DNA from: Clostridia bacterium
GTDB lineage: Bacteria > Bacillota > Clostridia > Oscillospirales > Acutalibacteraceae
Direction: 5' to 3'
Length of the DNA stretch: 64,000 bases
Assembly: GCA_017522225.1 (NCBI GenBank)
Contig: JAFWZR010000031.1
Span: forward strand, 62,001 to 126,000
The position numbers were made by a program, and so were the translations under genes. This document shows positions 7,630 to 16,653 of this stretch, in pieces (the first letter of the stretch is position 1; each line of letters starts with the position of its first letter). The notes beneath the pieces were generated by a model. That model did no database searches, had not been told where the DNA came from, and saw nothing but the letters and a program-made list of their open reading frames with translations.

Positions 7630-10600
7630 ATGTCCTGCTTTACCAAAGCCCTGAGAGGCTTAAATGAATATCGGTCAATTCTCTATGACCTTAACAACCG
7701 ACGCCTCCCTGCCGGAGTTGTCGGTCTTTCGGCTATACATAAGGCTCACGTTATCGCTGCCACGTGTGAAGACCTTGCACCGCACCGTGCAATTATCATA
7801 ACCCCCGATGAGGCTCAGGCATCCAAGCTCTGCAAGGACCTGAATGCATTCGGTTGTGACGCACAGCTTTTCCCTGCAGGTGACATCACGCTTCGCCCCG
7901 ATAACGTAAAATCCCGTGAATACGAGCATAAAAGACTGAGTGTACTCGGCAACCTTGTTGACGGCAAGGTTCGTGCGGTTGTATGCTCGGTTGAGGCTGC
8001 TTTGCAGTACACCATACCGCCCGAGGAGCTGATTGCAAAAAGAATCACACTGACAGTTGACGATGAAATCAAACAGGATGAGCTTATTGAAATTCTGATA
8101 AATGCTGGCTATACCCGAAGCGCACAGGTTGACGGCTCGGGTCAGTTTGCCGTGCGCGGCGGTATTATTGATATATTCTCTCCCGACTGTGAAAACCCGT
8201 ACAGAATTGAATTCTGGGGTGACAATATTGACTGTCTTTCTACCTTTGAGGTAGAGAGTCAGCGACGGATTGACTCAACACGCTCGGTAACGATAACACC
8301 AACAAATGAAATCTGCTGCAGCCCCGTAAAGCTTGCAGAAGCTCTTGAGGATTTCATCAAAAATGCACGCGGTAAGGGTACAAACAAGGTCAAAGACAGC
8401 ATCCGTCTTGACATTGAAAAGCTTGAAGGCGGTATCAATCTGCCCAATATCGACAGATATTTGCCGATAATCTACTCCTGCCCCGCAACGATTTTTGATT
8501 ACATTGATCAGCCGCTTGTTTTTGTAACCGAAAGCTTTTCCGTTAAGGAAAGTGCCAATGCCTGTCTTAAGCTTTTCCACGAAGACCTGAAGGCTTACCT
8601 TGAAGACGGTATAATCTGTAACGGTCTTGATAAATATATGATGGAAATCGGCGAACTTCTCACGCTGTATGAGGATCTGGGTGCAATCTATCTTGACAAT
8701 ATGACGCGCGGCTCGTTTGATACACCCGTTAAGAGTCTTGTTACCTTCAACGCAAAACAGTTCAGTCCGTGGAGCGGATCACTGTCGGTGCTTATTGACG
8801 ATATTCGTCCCGTTTATGGTAAAAAGGGCAATTCCGTCTTTGTTGTTGCAGGTACAGAAAAATCAGCAAGTGCACTTGCATCTGACCTTGAAAACGAGGG
8901 CATTTCCGCAATGTATCTCCCCTCACCTCCCGAGGAACTGATTCCCGGTAAGGTTATTGTTCTGCCCGGCGGTTTTTCCGCAGGCTTTGAATATCCTGAT
9001 GCAAAGCTGACTGTAATCACATACGGCAGCAGAGCGTCATTGCCTGTTAAACGGGCAAGCAAAAAGGTCAAAAAAGCAAATATGTTCAACTCCCTTGAGG
9101 ATTTGCACAAGGGTGATTATATTGTTCACACCGCTCACGGTATCGGTATTTTTGACGGTATCACAAACCTTGAGTCTGACGGAAAGATAAAGGATTATAT
9201 CAAAATCCGTTACGATAAGGGTGATGTGCTTTATGTTCCCGTTACACAGCTTGATCAGGTATCAAAGTACATCGGTGCAAAGAGCGAGAACGGTACTGTC
9301 AAGCTCAACCGTCTGGGCGGTAAGGAATGGCAGAAGACGCGCACACGCGTGCGTTCTGCCGTCAAGGACATCGCAAAGGAGCTTATAGACCTGTATGCCA
9401 AAAGAACGCAGATCAAGGGTCACGCTTTCTCACCCGATATTGATATGCAGAATGACTTTGAACGCAGATTCGAGTTTGACGAGACAGAGGATCAGCTCAG
9501 ATGTATTTATGAAATAAAAGAGGATATGGAAAAGCCGTATCCGATGGACAGACTTCTTTGCGGTGATGTCGGTTTCGGTAAAACCGAGGTTGCGTTGCGT
9601 GCCGCATTCAAGGCTGTTGCCGACGGCAAACAGGTTGCAATACTTGTGCCCACAACAATTCTCGCACTTCAGCACTACCAGACAATCAAAAAACGCTTTG
9701 AGGGCTTCCCCGTTGAAGCACAGATGATTTCGCGCTTTGTGCCTGCCACACAGCAGAAAAAAATAAAAGCCGAACTGAAGACAGGCTTTGTCGATATCAT
9801 TGTCGGCACTCACCGACTTATCTCTAAAGACATTGAATTCCGCAATCTCGGACTGATTATCGTTGACGAGGAACAGCGTTTCGGCGTTGCACAAAAAGAG
9901 AAGCTCAAGGAAAAATATCCCGATATTGATGTGCTGACACTCAGCGCAACTCCGATTCCGCGTACACTTAATATGGCAATGTCGGGCATCAGGGATATGT
10001 CCATTCTCGAAGAAGCACCGCACGACAGACACCCTGTTCAGACCTATGTTATAGAATATAACTTTGAGGTTATTCTGCAGGCGATTCATTCCGAGCTTCG
10101 CCGCGGCGGTCAGGTTTATTACCTGCACAACCGTACGGAAACAATTGAAAGAGTTGCTTCAAAGCTCAAGGAATATCTCCCCGACCACACGGTTGCCGTG
10201 GCTCACGGTCAGATGTCCGAGGACCAGCTGAGTGAAATCTGGCGCAAACTTCTTGAGGGTGAGATTGATGTGCTTGTATGCACGACAATCATAGAAACAG
10301 GTGTTGACGTACCGAATGTCAACACAATAATCATAGAGGATGCCGACAGGCTCGGTCTTGCACAGCTTCATCAGATAAGAGGCCGTGTGGGCCGTTCGGC
10401 AAGACGTGCAAGTGCTTACCTTACCTTTACACGAGGCAAGGAGCTCAGCGAAATTGCAGCAAAGCGACTGACGGCTATCCGTGAATATACTGAATTCGGC
10501 TCAGGCTTCCACATTGCTATGCGTGACCTCGAAATCCGCGGTGCGGGTAACATTCTCGGTGCGCAGCAGCACGGTCATATGGAAGCGGTCGGATACGATA

Positions 10601-11103
10601 TGTATCTTAAAATGCTCGAACAGGCAGTCAGCGAGGAAAAGGGAGAAATCCCCGCAATCCCCGAAAAAGAATGCCTTATTGACCTTCCGATTGATGCACA
10701 CATTCCGGGTGATTATATTGAGAATGTACCGCACAAGCTCAAGATGTACCGACGAATTGCAGACATCAAAAACCAGGACGATGCCGATGATGTTATCGAC
10801 GAGCTTATCGACCGTTTCGGCGAGCCGCCGCAGTGCGTTATGGGACTTATCACCGTTTCTCTTCTGCGCAACTCTGCACTCAGCCAGGGTGTTTACGAAA
10901 TCGGCAGAACGGGTAACAGCGTAAAGCTCTTTATCGAAAATCTGCAGATGGAAAAGATATCCGTACTTGCAAAGTATATGCCCGGACGAATTACTGTTTC
11001 CGCCGCAGGCAAGCCGCACATCGCCGTTAAGGTGATGCAGGGCGAAGACCAGCTGACCGTAATAAGAAAAGCCCTTGACCTTATGGCAAAGACAGATGAA
11101 TAA
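7630..11103 (+). CDS. mfd: Transcription-repair coupling factor
   Basis: Mfd removes RNA polymerase stalled at DNA damage and recruits UvrA. The 1157-residue length is normal. An N-terminal UvrB-like module is followed by the RNA polymerase interaction domain (about 480-560, starting LHKGDYIVHTAHGIGIF). The translocase motor begins with Walker A GDVGFGKTE, then DEEQ in VDEEQRFG, SATPIPRTL, and a helicase C domain ending in QIRGRVGRS. The TRCF domain closes the C-terminus. All motor motifs are intact. The start is ATG 7630 with GGAGA upstream. Long frames on the opposite strand here are shadows of this gene. Confidence 0.98.
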   Translation: MSCFTKALRGLNEYRSILYDLNNRRLPAGVVGLSAIHKAHVIAATCEDLAPHRAIIITPDEAQASKLCKDLNAFGCDAQLFPAGDITLRPDNVKSREYEHKRLSVLGNLVDGKVRAVVCSVEAALQYTIPPEELIAKRITLTVDDEIKQDELIEILINAGYTRSAQVDGSGQFAVRGGIIDIFSPDCENPYRIEFWGDNIDCLSTFEVESQRRIDSTRSVTITPTNEICCSPVKLAEALEDFIKNARGKGTNKVKDSIRLDIEKLEGGINLPNIDRYLPIIYSCPATIFDYIDQPLVFVTESFSVKESANACLKLFHEDLKAYLEDGIICNGLDKYMMEIGELLTLYEDLGAIYLDNMTRGSFDTPVKSLVTFNAKQFSPWSGSLSVLIDDIRPVYGKKGNSVFVVAGTEKSASALASDLENEGISAMYLPSPPEELIPGKVIVLPGGFSAGFEYPDAKLTVITYGSRASLPVKRASKKVKKANMFNSLEDLHKGDYIVHTAHGIGIFDGITNLESDGKIKDYIKIRYDKGDVLYVPVTQLDQVSKYIGAKSENGTVKLNRLGGKEWQKTRTRVRSAVKDIAKELIDLYAKRTQIKGHAFSPDIDMQNDFERRFEFDETEDQLRCIYEIKEDMEKPYPMDRLLCGDVGFGKTEVALRAAFKAVADGKQVAILVPTTILALQHYQTIKKRFEGFPVEAQMISRFVPATQQKKIKAELKTGFVDIIVGTHRLISKDIEFRNLGLIIVDEEQRFGVAQKEKLKEKYPDIDVLTLSATPIPRTLNMAMSGIRDMSILEEAPHDRHPVQTYVIEYNFEVILQAIHSELRRGGQVYYLHNRTETIERVASKLKEYLPDHTVAVAHGQMSEDQLSEIWRKLLEGEIDVLVCTTIIETGVDVPNVNTIIIEDADRLGLAQLHQIRGRVGRSARRASAYLTFTRGKELSEIAAKRLTAIREYTEFGSGFHIAMRDLEIRGAGNILGAQQHGHMEAVGYDMYLKMLEQAVSEEKGEIPAIPEKECLIDLPIDAHIPGDYIENVPHKLKMYRRIADIKNQDDADDVIDELIDRFGEPPQCVMGLITVSLLRNSALSQGVYEIGRTGNSVKLFIENLQMEKISVLAKYMPGRITVSAAGKPHIAVKVMQGEDQLTVIRKALDLMAKTDE

Positions 11104-11120
11104 AATGAACTAAATAAAGT

Positions 11121-11157
11121 AAAGCCGTAGCAAGACAAAAATCCTGCTACGGCTTTT
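11121..11157. terminator. Bidirectional terminator between mfd and the sigma-partner gene
   Basis: AAAGCCGTAGCA (11121-11132) pairs with TGCTACGGCTTT (11145-11156), 12 bp, with T or A runs at both ends. It serves mfd on the plus strand and the convergent minus-strand gene ending at 11183. Confidence 0.88.
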
Positions 11158-11182
11158 ATTTATCATACAGTCAAAACTGACG

Positions 11183-12493
11183 TTATTGTAATTCATCAAT
11201 GGCAAAGCTGTCAAAAAACGTAAGCTTTCCATTATCAAATTCAAACTCAAGAAAATCATTATATCCGTTCGGATAACTCTCGTTTTCTTTGACGGAAACA
11301 TTGACTTTACAAGAAGTCAATCGTTCACCGTTGGTTTCGATATAACTAACAGTATACGGAACCAATCCAAAAGTACAGAGTTCTTTCATAACGTAAGTTT
11401 CATCGTCACCGACTTTGAAATACTCACCCATAGATATACTTTGCATCTTGTCCTGTCTGATATACGGACTAACACAATAATATGCAAAACTGATACTCAA
11501 GCTTCTGTTGCTTTCATTGTTTTTTTCACCAAAACTGATGCTTGCAATTCTGTTGTCGCTGCGTCCTTTTCTATAAGTATCAGATTCAGGATAATATTCA
11601 TATCCGAGTTTATTCAATATATCTTTCAATGCAGCATCCGATTTATCAAGCGGATTTGACTTTATAAAGGTGTCATCAAGTTCATAAATAGCATTCCTTG
11701 CAATCTCAGTGCCTAGAAAGTCATAGGGAAATGAACCGTTATAATAATTGACCGCAGTACTAACTCCTGACAAAGTAAGAGAAAACACAAAAAATACTGT
11801 TGTTAAAACCTTTAACTTTTTCTTTAATATTGGCTTGAAAACTTTTGATTTTTTTGAAAATACAATGGCAATAACAGAAAGAATAAGGTTTGCAGGTATC
11901 ATCGCCGTGCCAATAACATTCATAACATTATAAACAATATCGGAATCAAAAATATCTGCAAAATACTGCGGAAGCGTTGAAAATCCTAATATTATAGGTA
12001 GCGCAAACGGAACTGCATCAGCCATTATCAATGAAAAGACAAAAGTCAAAACAATCAACACAACATTCCAAACAAGAAGAAAGACCGCAGGCTTCCAATT
12101 CTTTTTTGTAAAAGAATTATACAGCAACCAAAAATTAACCGCATAATATGCAGCACTGAAAATACCGTTTATAAAATGCGCCACACCGTCTGATCTGCTA
12201 AAAAATTCTGTTCCTCCAAGACCGAAGAAGAAAAACGCTATAAACATAATGCCTATAAGCAAAATTCTGACAGTTGATTTTTTTATTCTTTTGTTAATGA
12301 GCTTATCAATCTGTTCCGAAAAAGAAAAATCATCGGTGTCAGCAGGTAAAATCGGAATAGGCTCCGATACAACTTTTTCGTCAAAATACTCCATAAGAAC
12401 AGTAAACTTTTCAATGTCATTTTCAATTTCTGTCACCTCATCAGGTGAGAGATTTCCTTTTTTATACTCTTCAAATTTTTCTCTGTAATTCAT
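11183..12493 (-). CDS. Membrane protein, putative anti-sigma factor partner of the ECF sigma
   Basis: 436 residues. The N-terminal 75 residues are hydrophilic and charged (MNYREKFEEYKKGNLSPDEV), as in cytosolic sigma-binding parts. Several hydrophobic segments follow (roughly 76-100, 115-130, 137-160, 165-215, 233-260), then an extracytoplasmic C-terminal domain of about 170 residues. Its ATG overlaps the TGA of the sigma gene (ATGA), which implies translational coupling and near-equal production. This order and topology are the usual ECF sigma/anti-sigma layout. I recognise no named anti-sigma domain and no CxxC zinc motif, so the role is inferred. The gene is more AT-rich than its neighbours. 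Confidence 0.6.
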   Translation of the reverse strand: MNYREKFEEYKKGNLSPDEVTEIENDIEKFTVLMEYFDEKVVSEPIPILPADTDDFSFSEQIDKLINKRIKKSTVRILLIGIMFIAFFFFGLGGTEFFSRSDGVAHFINGIFSAAYYAVNFWLLYNSFTKKNWKPAVFLLVWNVVLIVLTFVFSLIMADAVPFALPIILGFSTLPQYFADIFDSDIVYNVMNVIGTAMIPANLILSVIAIVFSKKSKVFKPILKKKLKVLTTVFFVFSLTLSGVSTAVNYYNGSFPYDFLGTEIARNAIYELDDTFIKSNPLDKSDAALKDILNKLGYEYYPESDTYRKGRSDNRIASISFGEKNNESNRSLSISFAYYCVSPYIRQDKMQSISMGEYFKVGDDETYVMKELCTFGLVPYTVSYIETNGERLTSCKVNVSVKENESYPNGYNDFLEFEFDNGKLTFFDSFAIDELQ

Positions 12494-12975
12494 CCTTGTT
12501 CCTCCTCCATTAATTTTTTTAGCTTTTCTCTGGCACGGGAAGCAATTACTCTGACTGCCGAATATGAAAAACCTGTTATCGCTGCAATTTCGTACTGCTT
12601 AAATCCCGAAAAATAATGCAAAGTTATAACTCTTCGTTCATTTTCTTCGAGTTTTTGAATGCAACGATAAAGCAACTGGTATTCTTCTGCGACAATCAAC
12701 CTATCTGTAAAAGAAAAATCAATCAAGTGATTTTTTTCTTCAATATCCGAATATCGATTTTTCTCTCTGAAATAATCATACGTAAGGTTGGATGCTACTT
12801 TGTAAAGCCAAGGTAAAACAGAAGCGCAATCTTTAGGTAATGAAACAATGGCTTTAACAAAGGTTTCCTGTGCCAAATCTTCTGCAACATGCTTGTCATG
12901 ACATAACGAGAAAATATACAGAAAAATTCTTCTGCTGTGTTCTTGATATATTTTCTCAATATTGTTATCTGCCAT
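12490..12975 (-). CDS. ECF-type RNA polymerase sigma factor
   Basis: 161 residues. Region 2 includes DLAQETFVKA and the -10 recognition helix with LPWLYKVASNLTYDYFRE. Region 4 carries LHYFSGFKQYEIAAITGFSYSAVRV, a helix-turn-helix for the -35 box. The start at ATG 12975 is chosen for its strong GGAGGTGAG RBS; an in-frame GTG further upstream lacks one. Candidate ECF-type promoter elements (TGTAAC-N17-CGTTAT) sit 23 bp upstream, so it may transcribe itself. The stop overlaps the start of the membrane partner. Confidence 0.92.
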   Translation of the reverse strand: MADNNIEKIYQEHSRRIFLYIFSLCHDKHVAEDLAQETFVKAIVSLPKDCASVLPWLYKVASNLTYDYFREKNRYSDIEEKNHLIDFSFTDRLIVAEEYQLLYRCIQKLEENERRVITLHYFSGFKQYEIAAITGFSYSAVRVIASRAREKLKKLMEEEQG

Positions 12976-12997
12976 CGCCTCACCTCCTAACATTAAT

Positions 12998-13026
12998 ATA
13001 ACGGATATGGACACTGAATTGTTACA
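12998..13026 (-). promoter_or_regulatory. Candidate ECF-type autoregulatory promoter
   Basis: On the minus strand TGTAAC (13021-13026) and CGTTAT (12998-13003) are 17 nt apart. This resembles Bacillus ECF promoters (-35 with AAC, -10 starting CGT) and not a sigma-A site. It lies just before the ECF sigma gene. Confidence 0.5.
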
Positions 13027-13068
13027 CAAAACAAAAATATTTACAAATTTATACTAAATTAAATGGTT

Positions 13069-13103
13069 ATCGGCTTGCAGAATAATACTGCAAGCCGATT
13101 TTT
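13069..13103. terminator. Terminator hairpin downstream of the metallophosphoesterase gene
   Basis: ATCGGCTTGCAG (13069-13080) and CTGCAAGCCGAT (13088-13099) form a 12-bp perfect stem. The T run is better on the plus strand (T5) than on the minus strand. The same stem arms recur at 20219-20247. Confidence 0.75.
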
Positions 13104-13119
13104 GTGGTTTTATTTAATT

Positions 13120-16100
13120 TCAGCAACCGCCGAGTGTATCGTTGATACCAAGGAAGCTGAGAATTTTCGCAAAGAAAGCTGTAATCTTTGCAACGAAGTT
13201 TTCGAAAACATTTTCGATTCCGCCGAAGAAGCCGTCATCACCGTCGTCTGTTGTATCGTCGGGATTGAGATCCTTCTGAATTGCAAACGAGTCGATGTTT
13301 TTGGTCTCACCGTCAGCGGGGTTAATCTCGTAAGCATCGAAGTAAAGTGTGTCACCGATAATTCTGACACCCGAGAATACAGAGTACTCAGCATCGTAAA
13401 TCGCTTCTGCTCTCGGGAAGAGCTCATCTGTAAGAGCCGCATCCTTCTGCTTATAAATTTTAACGCCTGAGCAACCGCTGATTACATAAACTGAGCCCTG
13501 CGGATTTTCCTTAACGGTGTATTCCTTGCCGTTGAAAGTTGTTGTTGATGTTGTTACAGACTCAACCTTATTGTCAATCATTGAATCAGTACGCAGGTAA
13601 ACGTGGTCGTGTCCCTGGAATACCATATCAATATCAAGCTCGGGCATAAGCACTGAGAGTGTTTCTCTTATCTGAATAACATCACTGTCATCATAGTGAG
13701 AGCCGTTTGAATACGGTGCCTTATGAAGTGCTACAAACTTCCAGTCAGCATCGCTTGACTGCATATCGTTGATGAGCCAGTCAATCTGCTCCTCTGAGAT
13801 TGCATCGTCCTCGTTAAGGTCGTTTGTGTTAAGCACTGCTGTGTGAGTATTGTTGTAATCAAATGAATAGTAAACACCTGTGATTGTATCCTGATCGGGA
13901 GCATTTGAGATTGTAAAGTTTGTTACAATTGCGTAATCGCCCATATCCTCGTGGTTACCTGACGCGGACATAAACGGTACATTCATAAATGTATCTGATG
14001 CCTCGTCAAGAAGCCATGTCCACTGGTTGAAGTTATCGCCCTGGTCAACATTGTCACCTGTGCTGAGCATATAGCCTGCCTCAGGATAAAGCTCCTGAGC
14101 CTTTGCAAGAACACTTGCAACACGCTCATACTGAATCTTTGACATTGACTGTGTATCTGCAAGGTGGACAAATGTTGTTTCGTCAGAGCCGTCCTCCATT
14201 GTGAATAAGCCTGCTTCACTCCACCAGTTTCTTGAAGCATCACCGATACGGTAAACATACTTCTTGCCTGCCTCGAGGCCTGAAACTGTGATTGTGTGTC
14301 TGTTCATCGGAATTTCGTACTGCATAATACCGATAATACCGAAGTCGATACCGGGGTAAGATCTGATTGTACGCTCAGCATCAGCAGTTACCGTGATGCC
14401 TTCAGGAACAGCGTTTGCACCGCTGAATAACGGTGTTTCGCTGTATTCAAGAATTTCGATGTCACTGCCCATAACAGTTGATTTTGTATACCAGCTGATG
14501 TTTCTTGATGTTGAATCCTCACCGAGAGTTACCGTAACTGATGTGGGAAGGCGGTAATTTTCGCGTGTTGCCTCAACCTCTACCTTGCCGTCATAAACAA
14601 TTGTTGCTGCCATATCGTCTGCGAAGTTGTAGTCAAAAGCAAAGTCGCGGACAATATTGGCAAGTGAATGGCCGATACCCTCAAGCAACGAAGCTGTGAT
14701 GTATTCATCCATAAGGTGCTCAACAATACCCATAAGTGAGCCGCCTTCAATTACACCGAAAGCGCTGAGGATAGGAGCAACTGTATCGGCGATATTGAGA
14801 ATACTTGTATCGCCAAGGAAGATAACCTTCAGCACACCGTTAAGAATCTTGCCGAGAAGGAAGCCGAATGAGCCGAGCGGGAAGAGCTCGTCAACATTGA
14901 TTTCAAGGTCAGCAAGAAGCTGATCGATAAGAAGATCGTTTGCAAGAATGTCAAAAAGAGCGTAGAACATCTGATCTGCTACATCACCGTATTCAACATT
15001 GTTGATAGCATCGTTCATAAATACGTCTGTGCTCGGGTCAAGGGCGCCGTGATATACATACAGGATTGTATTCATAACAAGGTCATCCAATGTGCCGGGC
15101 TCAGTTTTGCTGCCGAGACCGTATTCATCATAGAATGAATCGTTCGGAAGCTCAGAAACCTGAATTGAAAGAAGCTTGTCGATTGAGTTAAGAAGATACT
15201 CAACTGTTGCTTCTTCATCTGTAAAGTAATGCTTTGAAAGCTGTGCGTCGATATCTGCAAGGAAGCTCATAATGTTCTTCATTGTAAGAATACCGATAGG
15301 TCCGAGTGTGATGCCCTCGCCTATAAGACCGCCGAGAAGTTCCTCAACATCAAGACCGAATACAGCCTTGAGTGCCTCGAGAATACCCTTTTCCTGTACT
15401 ACCGGAGCAAGCTGTCTTACATAACCGCCGAGGAAGTCACTTGCGAAGCCCTTACAGCCTCTTTCATCAAAATATGTACGCTTGATTGATTCAACTCTGA
15501 ACGGCTGTTCAAAGGTTTCACCGTTTACCGTTACAGGAAGAACGCAGTCAACATCAAAGCTATCAACCTCAAGCTCTGTTTTGCCTGTATTATCTGTTGT
15601 GATTTCAAACTCACGGAAATAGTTCGGGAAGGATGTAAGTGAAGATACGCAGACCTCCGTAAGAGTTTCACCGTTGTCAGTTACGGTCTGTGCGATATCA
15701 TTCATGTGAATATGACCTGTGAAGGAGAACTGCATACCTGCGTCTGCAAGCTTTTCTGCAAGCTCCTGCCAGCCGTCAATGTTAAAGCCCTTCATAATCT
15801 TGTACTCATTATGGAAATGAGGAACAAGGTTATGGTGGATAACACCAAGAGGAACCTCACCGTTTGCCTTTGCGTCTGCAATTTCATCAAGCAACCACTG
15901 TGTAAATTCTTCTGAAACAGCACCTGATGTTTCACCGATATCAGAACCGTCATCAGTAAGATCTGCACTGTACTTGCTTGAGTCAATCATAATAAATCTG
16001 TAACCGTCATCGCTTACTGAGTAAGAGAGCATATTGCCCTTACCTGTTGACGGTGTGTAGTTATGATAAGCAAGGTCATAGCCGAGTTCAGCATATACTT

Positions 16101-16623
16101 CGCGGAATTCCTCGGGAGTGATGGGTCTTGCTTTTTCCTTATAGCCGTTTTCGTATGTTTTTGCAACATCAGGTCTGTTGATGTCGTGGTTACCGTTGAT
16201 TGCAAGAACCTTAAGACCTGTTTGTTCTTCAAACTTTTCAAGTCTTTCGGCAAGCTTTACATGACCGATATACTCGCCGTCTGCTGTAAGGTCACCTGAT
16301 ACGATAACATATTCCATACCGTTTGACTTTGCGTGCTCTTCAAGTGCAGCAAGAGCAGAATCAAGAATACCCACTGATTCATAGGACTCTCTGCCGATTG
16401 ACATTTCCATAGCATCCATAAAGGCGTCACAGTAGTCACCTGTAAGCTCCTTCGGATAATAATGGATATCCGAAAGTGCAGCAAAGCTGAGTGTCTTTGT
16501 CGGAGCAAAAGCAGCCTTGATAACGTCCGCAGCATTTGCACCGAAGGGTACAACTGAAACAAACATTGCAACAGCAAGAACTACCGACCAAATTTTTCTC
16601 GTGATGTGATTTGTCTTTTTCAT
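13120..16623 (-). CDS. Secreted protein with two metallophosphoesterase domains (second purple-acid-phosphatase-like)
   Basis: 1167 residues starting with a signal peptide (MKKTNHITRKIWSVVLAVAM, cleavage near ANA-AD). Domain 1 (about 45-365) has SDIHYY, GDLTADGE, NGNHD and GHIHMN, the metal-binding set of calcineurin-like phosphoesterases. A helical, Leu/Ile-rich region follows (about 370-690). Residues about 695-800 look like the FnIII-type N-domain of purple acid phosphatases, and domain 2 (about 805-1060) has LADTQ, STGDNVDQGDN, SGNHE and FQGHDHVYLR. The end is an acidic linker and a Phe-rich helix, FENFVAKITAFFAKILSFLG. It is 30 bp behind rmuC. Two phosphoesterase units in one chain are unusual. 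Substrate unknown; possibly phosphate scavenging. Confidence 0.85.
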   Translation of the reverse strand: MKKTNHITRKIWSVVLAVAMFVSVVPFGANAADVIKAAFAPTKTLSFAALSDIHYYPKELTGDYCDAFMDAMEMSIGRESYESVGILDSALAALEEHAKSNGMEYVIVSGDLTADGEYIGHVKLAERLEKFEEQTGLKVLAINGNHDINRPDVAKTYENGYKEKARPITPEEFREVYAELGYDLAYHNYTPSTGKGNMLSYSVSDDGYRFIMIDSSKYSADLTDDGSDIGETSGAVSEEFTQWLLDEIADAKANGEVPLGVIHHNLVPHFHNEYKIMKGFNIDGWQELAEKLADAGMQFSFTGHIHMNDIAQTVTDNGETLTEVCVSSLTSFPNYFREFEITTDNTGKTELEVDSFDVDCVLPVTVNGETFEQPFRVESIKRTYFDERGCKGFASDFLGGYVRQLAPVVQEKGILEALKAVFGLDVEELLGGLIGEGITLGPIGILTMKNIMSFLADIDAQLSKHYFTDEEATVEYLLNSIDKLLSIQVSELPNDSFYDEYGLGSKTEPGTLDDLVMNTILYVYHGALDPSTDVFMNDAINNVEYGDVADQMFYALFDILANDLLIDQLLADLEINVDELFPLGSFGFLLGKILNGVLKVIFLGDTSILNIADTVAPILSAFGVIEGGSLMGIVEHLMDEYITASLLEGIGHSLANIVRDFAFDYNFADDMAATIVYDGKVEVEATRENYRLPTSVTVTLGEDSTSRNISWYTKSTVMGSDIEILEYSETPLFSGANAVPEGITVTADAERTIRSYPGIDFGIIGIMQYEIPMNRHTITVSGLEAGKKYVYRIGDASRNWWSEAGLFTMEDGSDETTFVHLADTQSMSKIQYERVASVLAKAQELYPEAGYMLSTGDNVDQGDNFNQWTWLLDEASDTFMNVPFMSASGNHEDMGDYAIVTNFTISNAPDQDTITGVYYSFDYNNTHTAVLNTNDLNEDDAISEEQIDWLINDMQSSDADWKFVALHKAPYSNGSHYDDSDVIQIRETLSVLMPELDIDMVFQGHDHVYLRTDSMIDNKVESVTTSTTTFNGKEYTVKENPQGSVYVISGCSGVKIYKQKDAALTDELFPRAEAIYDAEYSVFSGVRIIGDTLYFDAYEINPADGETKNIDSFAIQKDLNPDDTTDDGDDGFFGGIENVFENFVAKITAFFAKILSFLGINDTLGGC

Positions 16624-16653
16624 TTCGCTTCTCCTTTTATATTGATTTGAAAA

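Noticed and set aside
9430..10128. 232-codon open frame on the minus strand
   Set aside because: It is antisense to the mfd motor domain, which is intact and well conserved.
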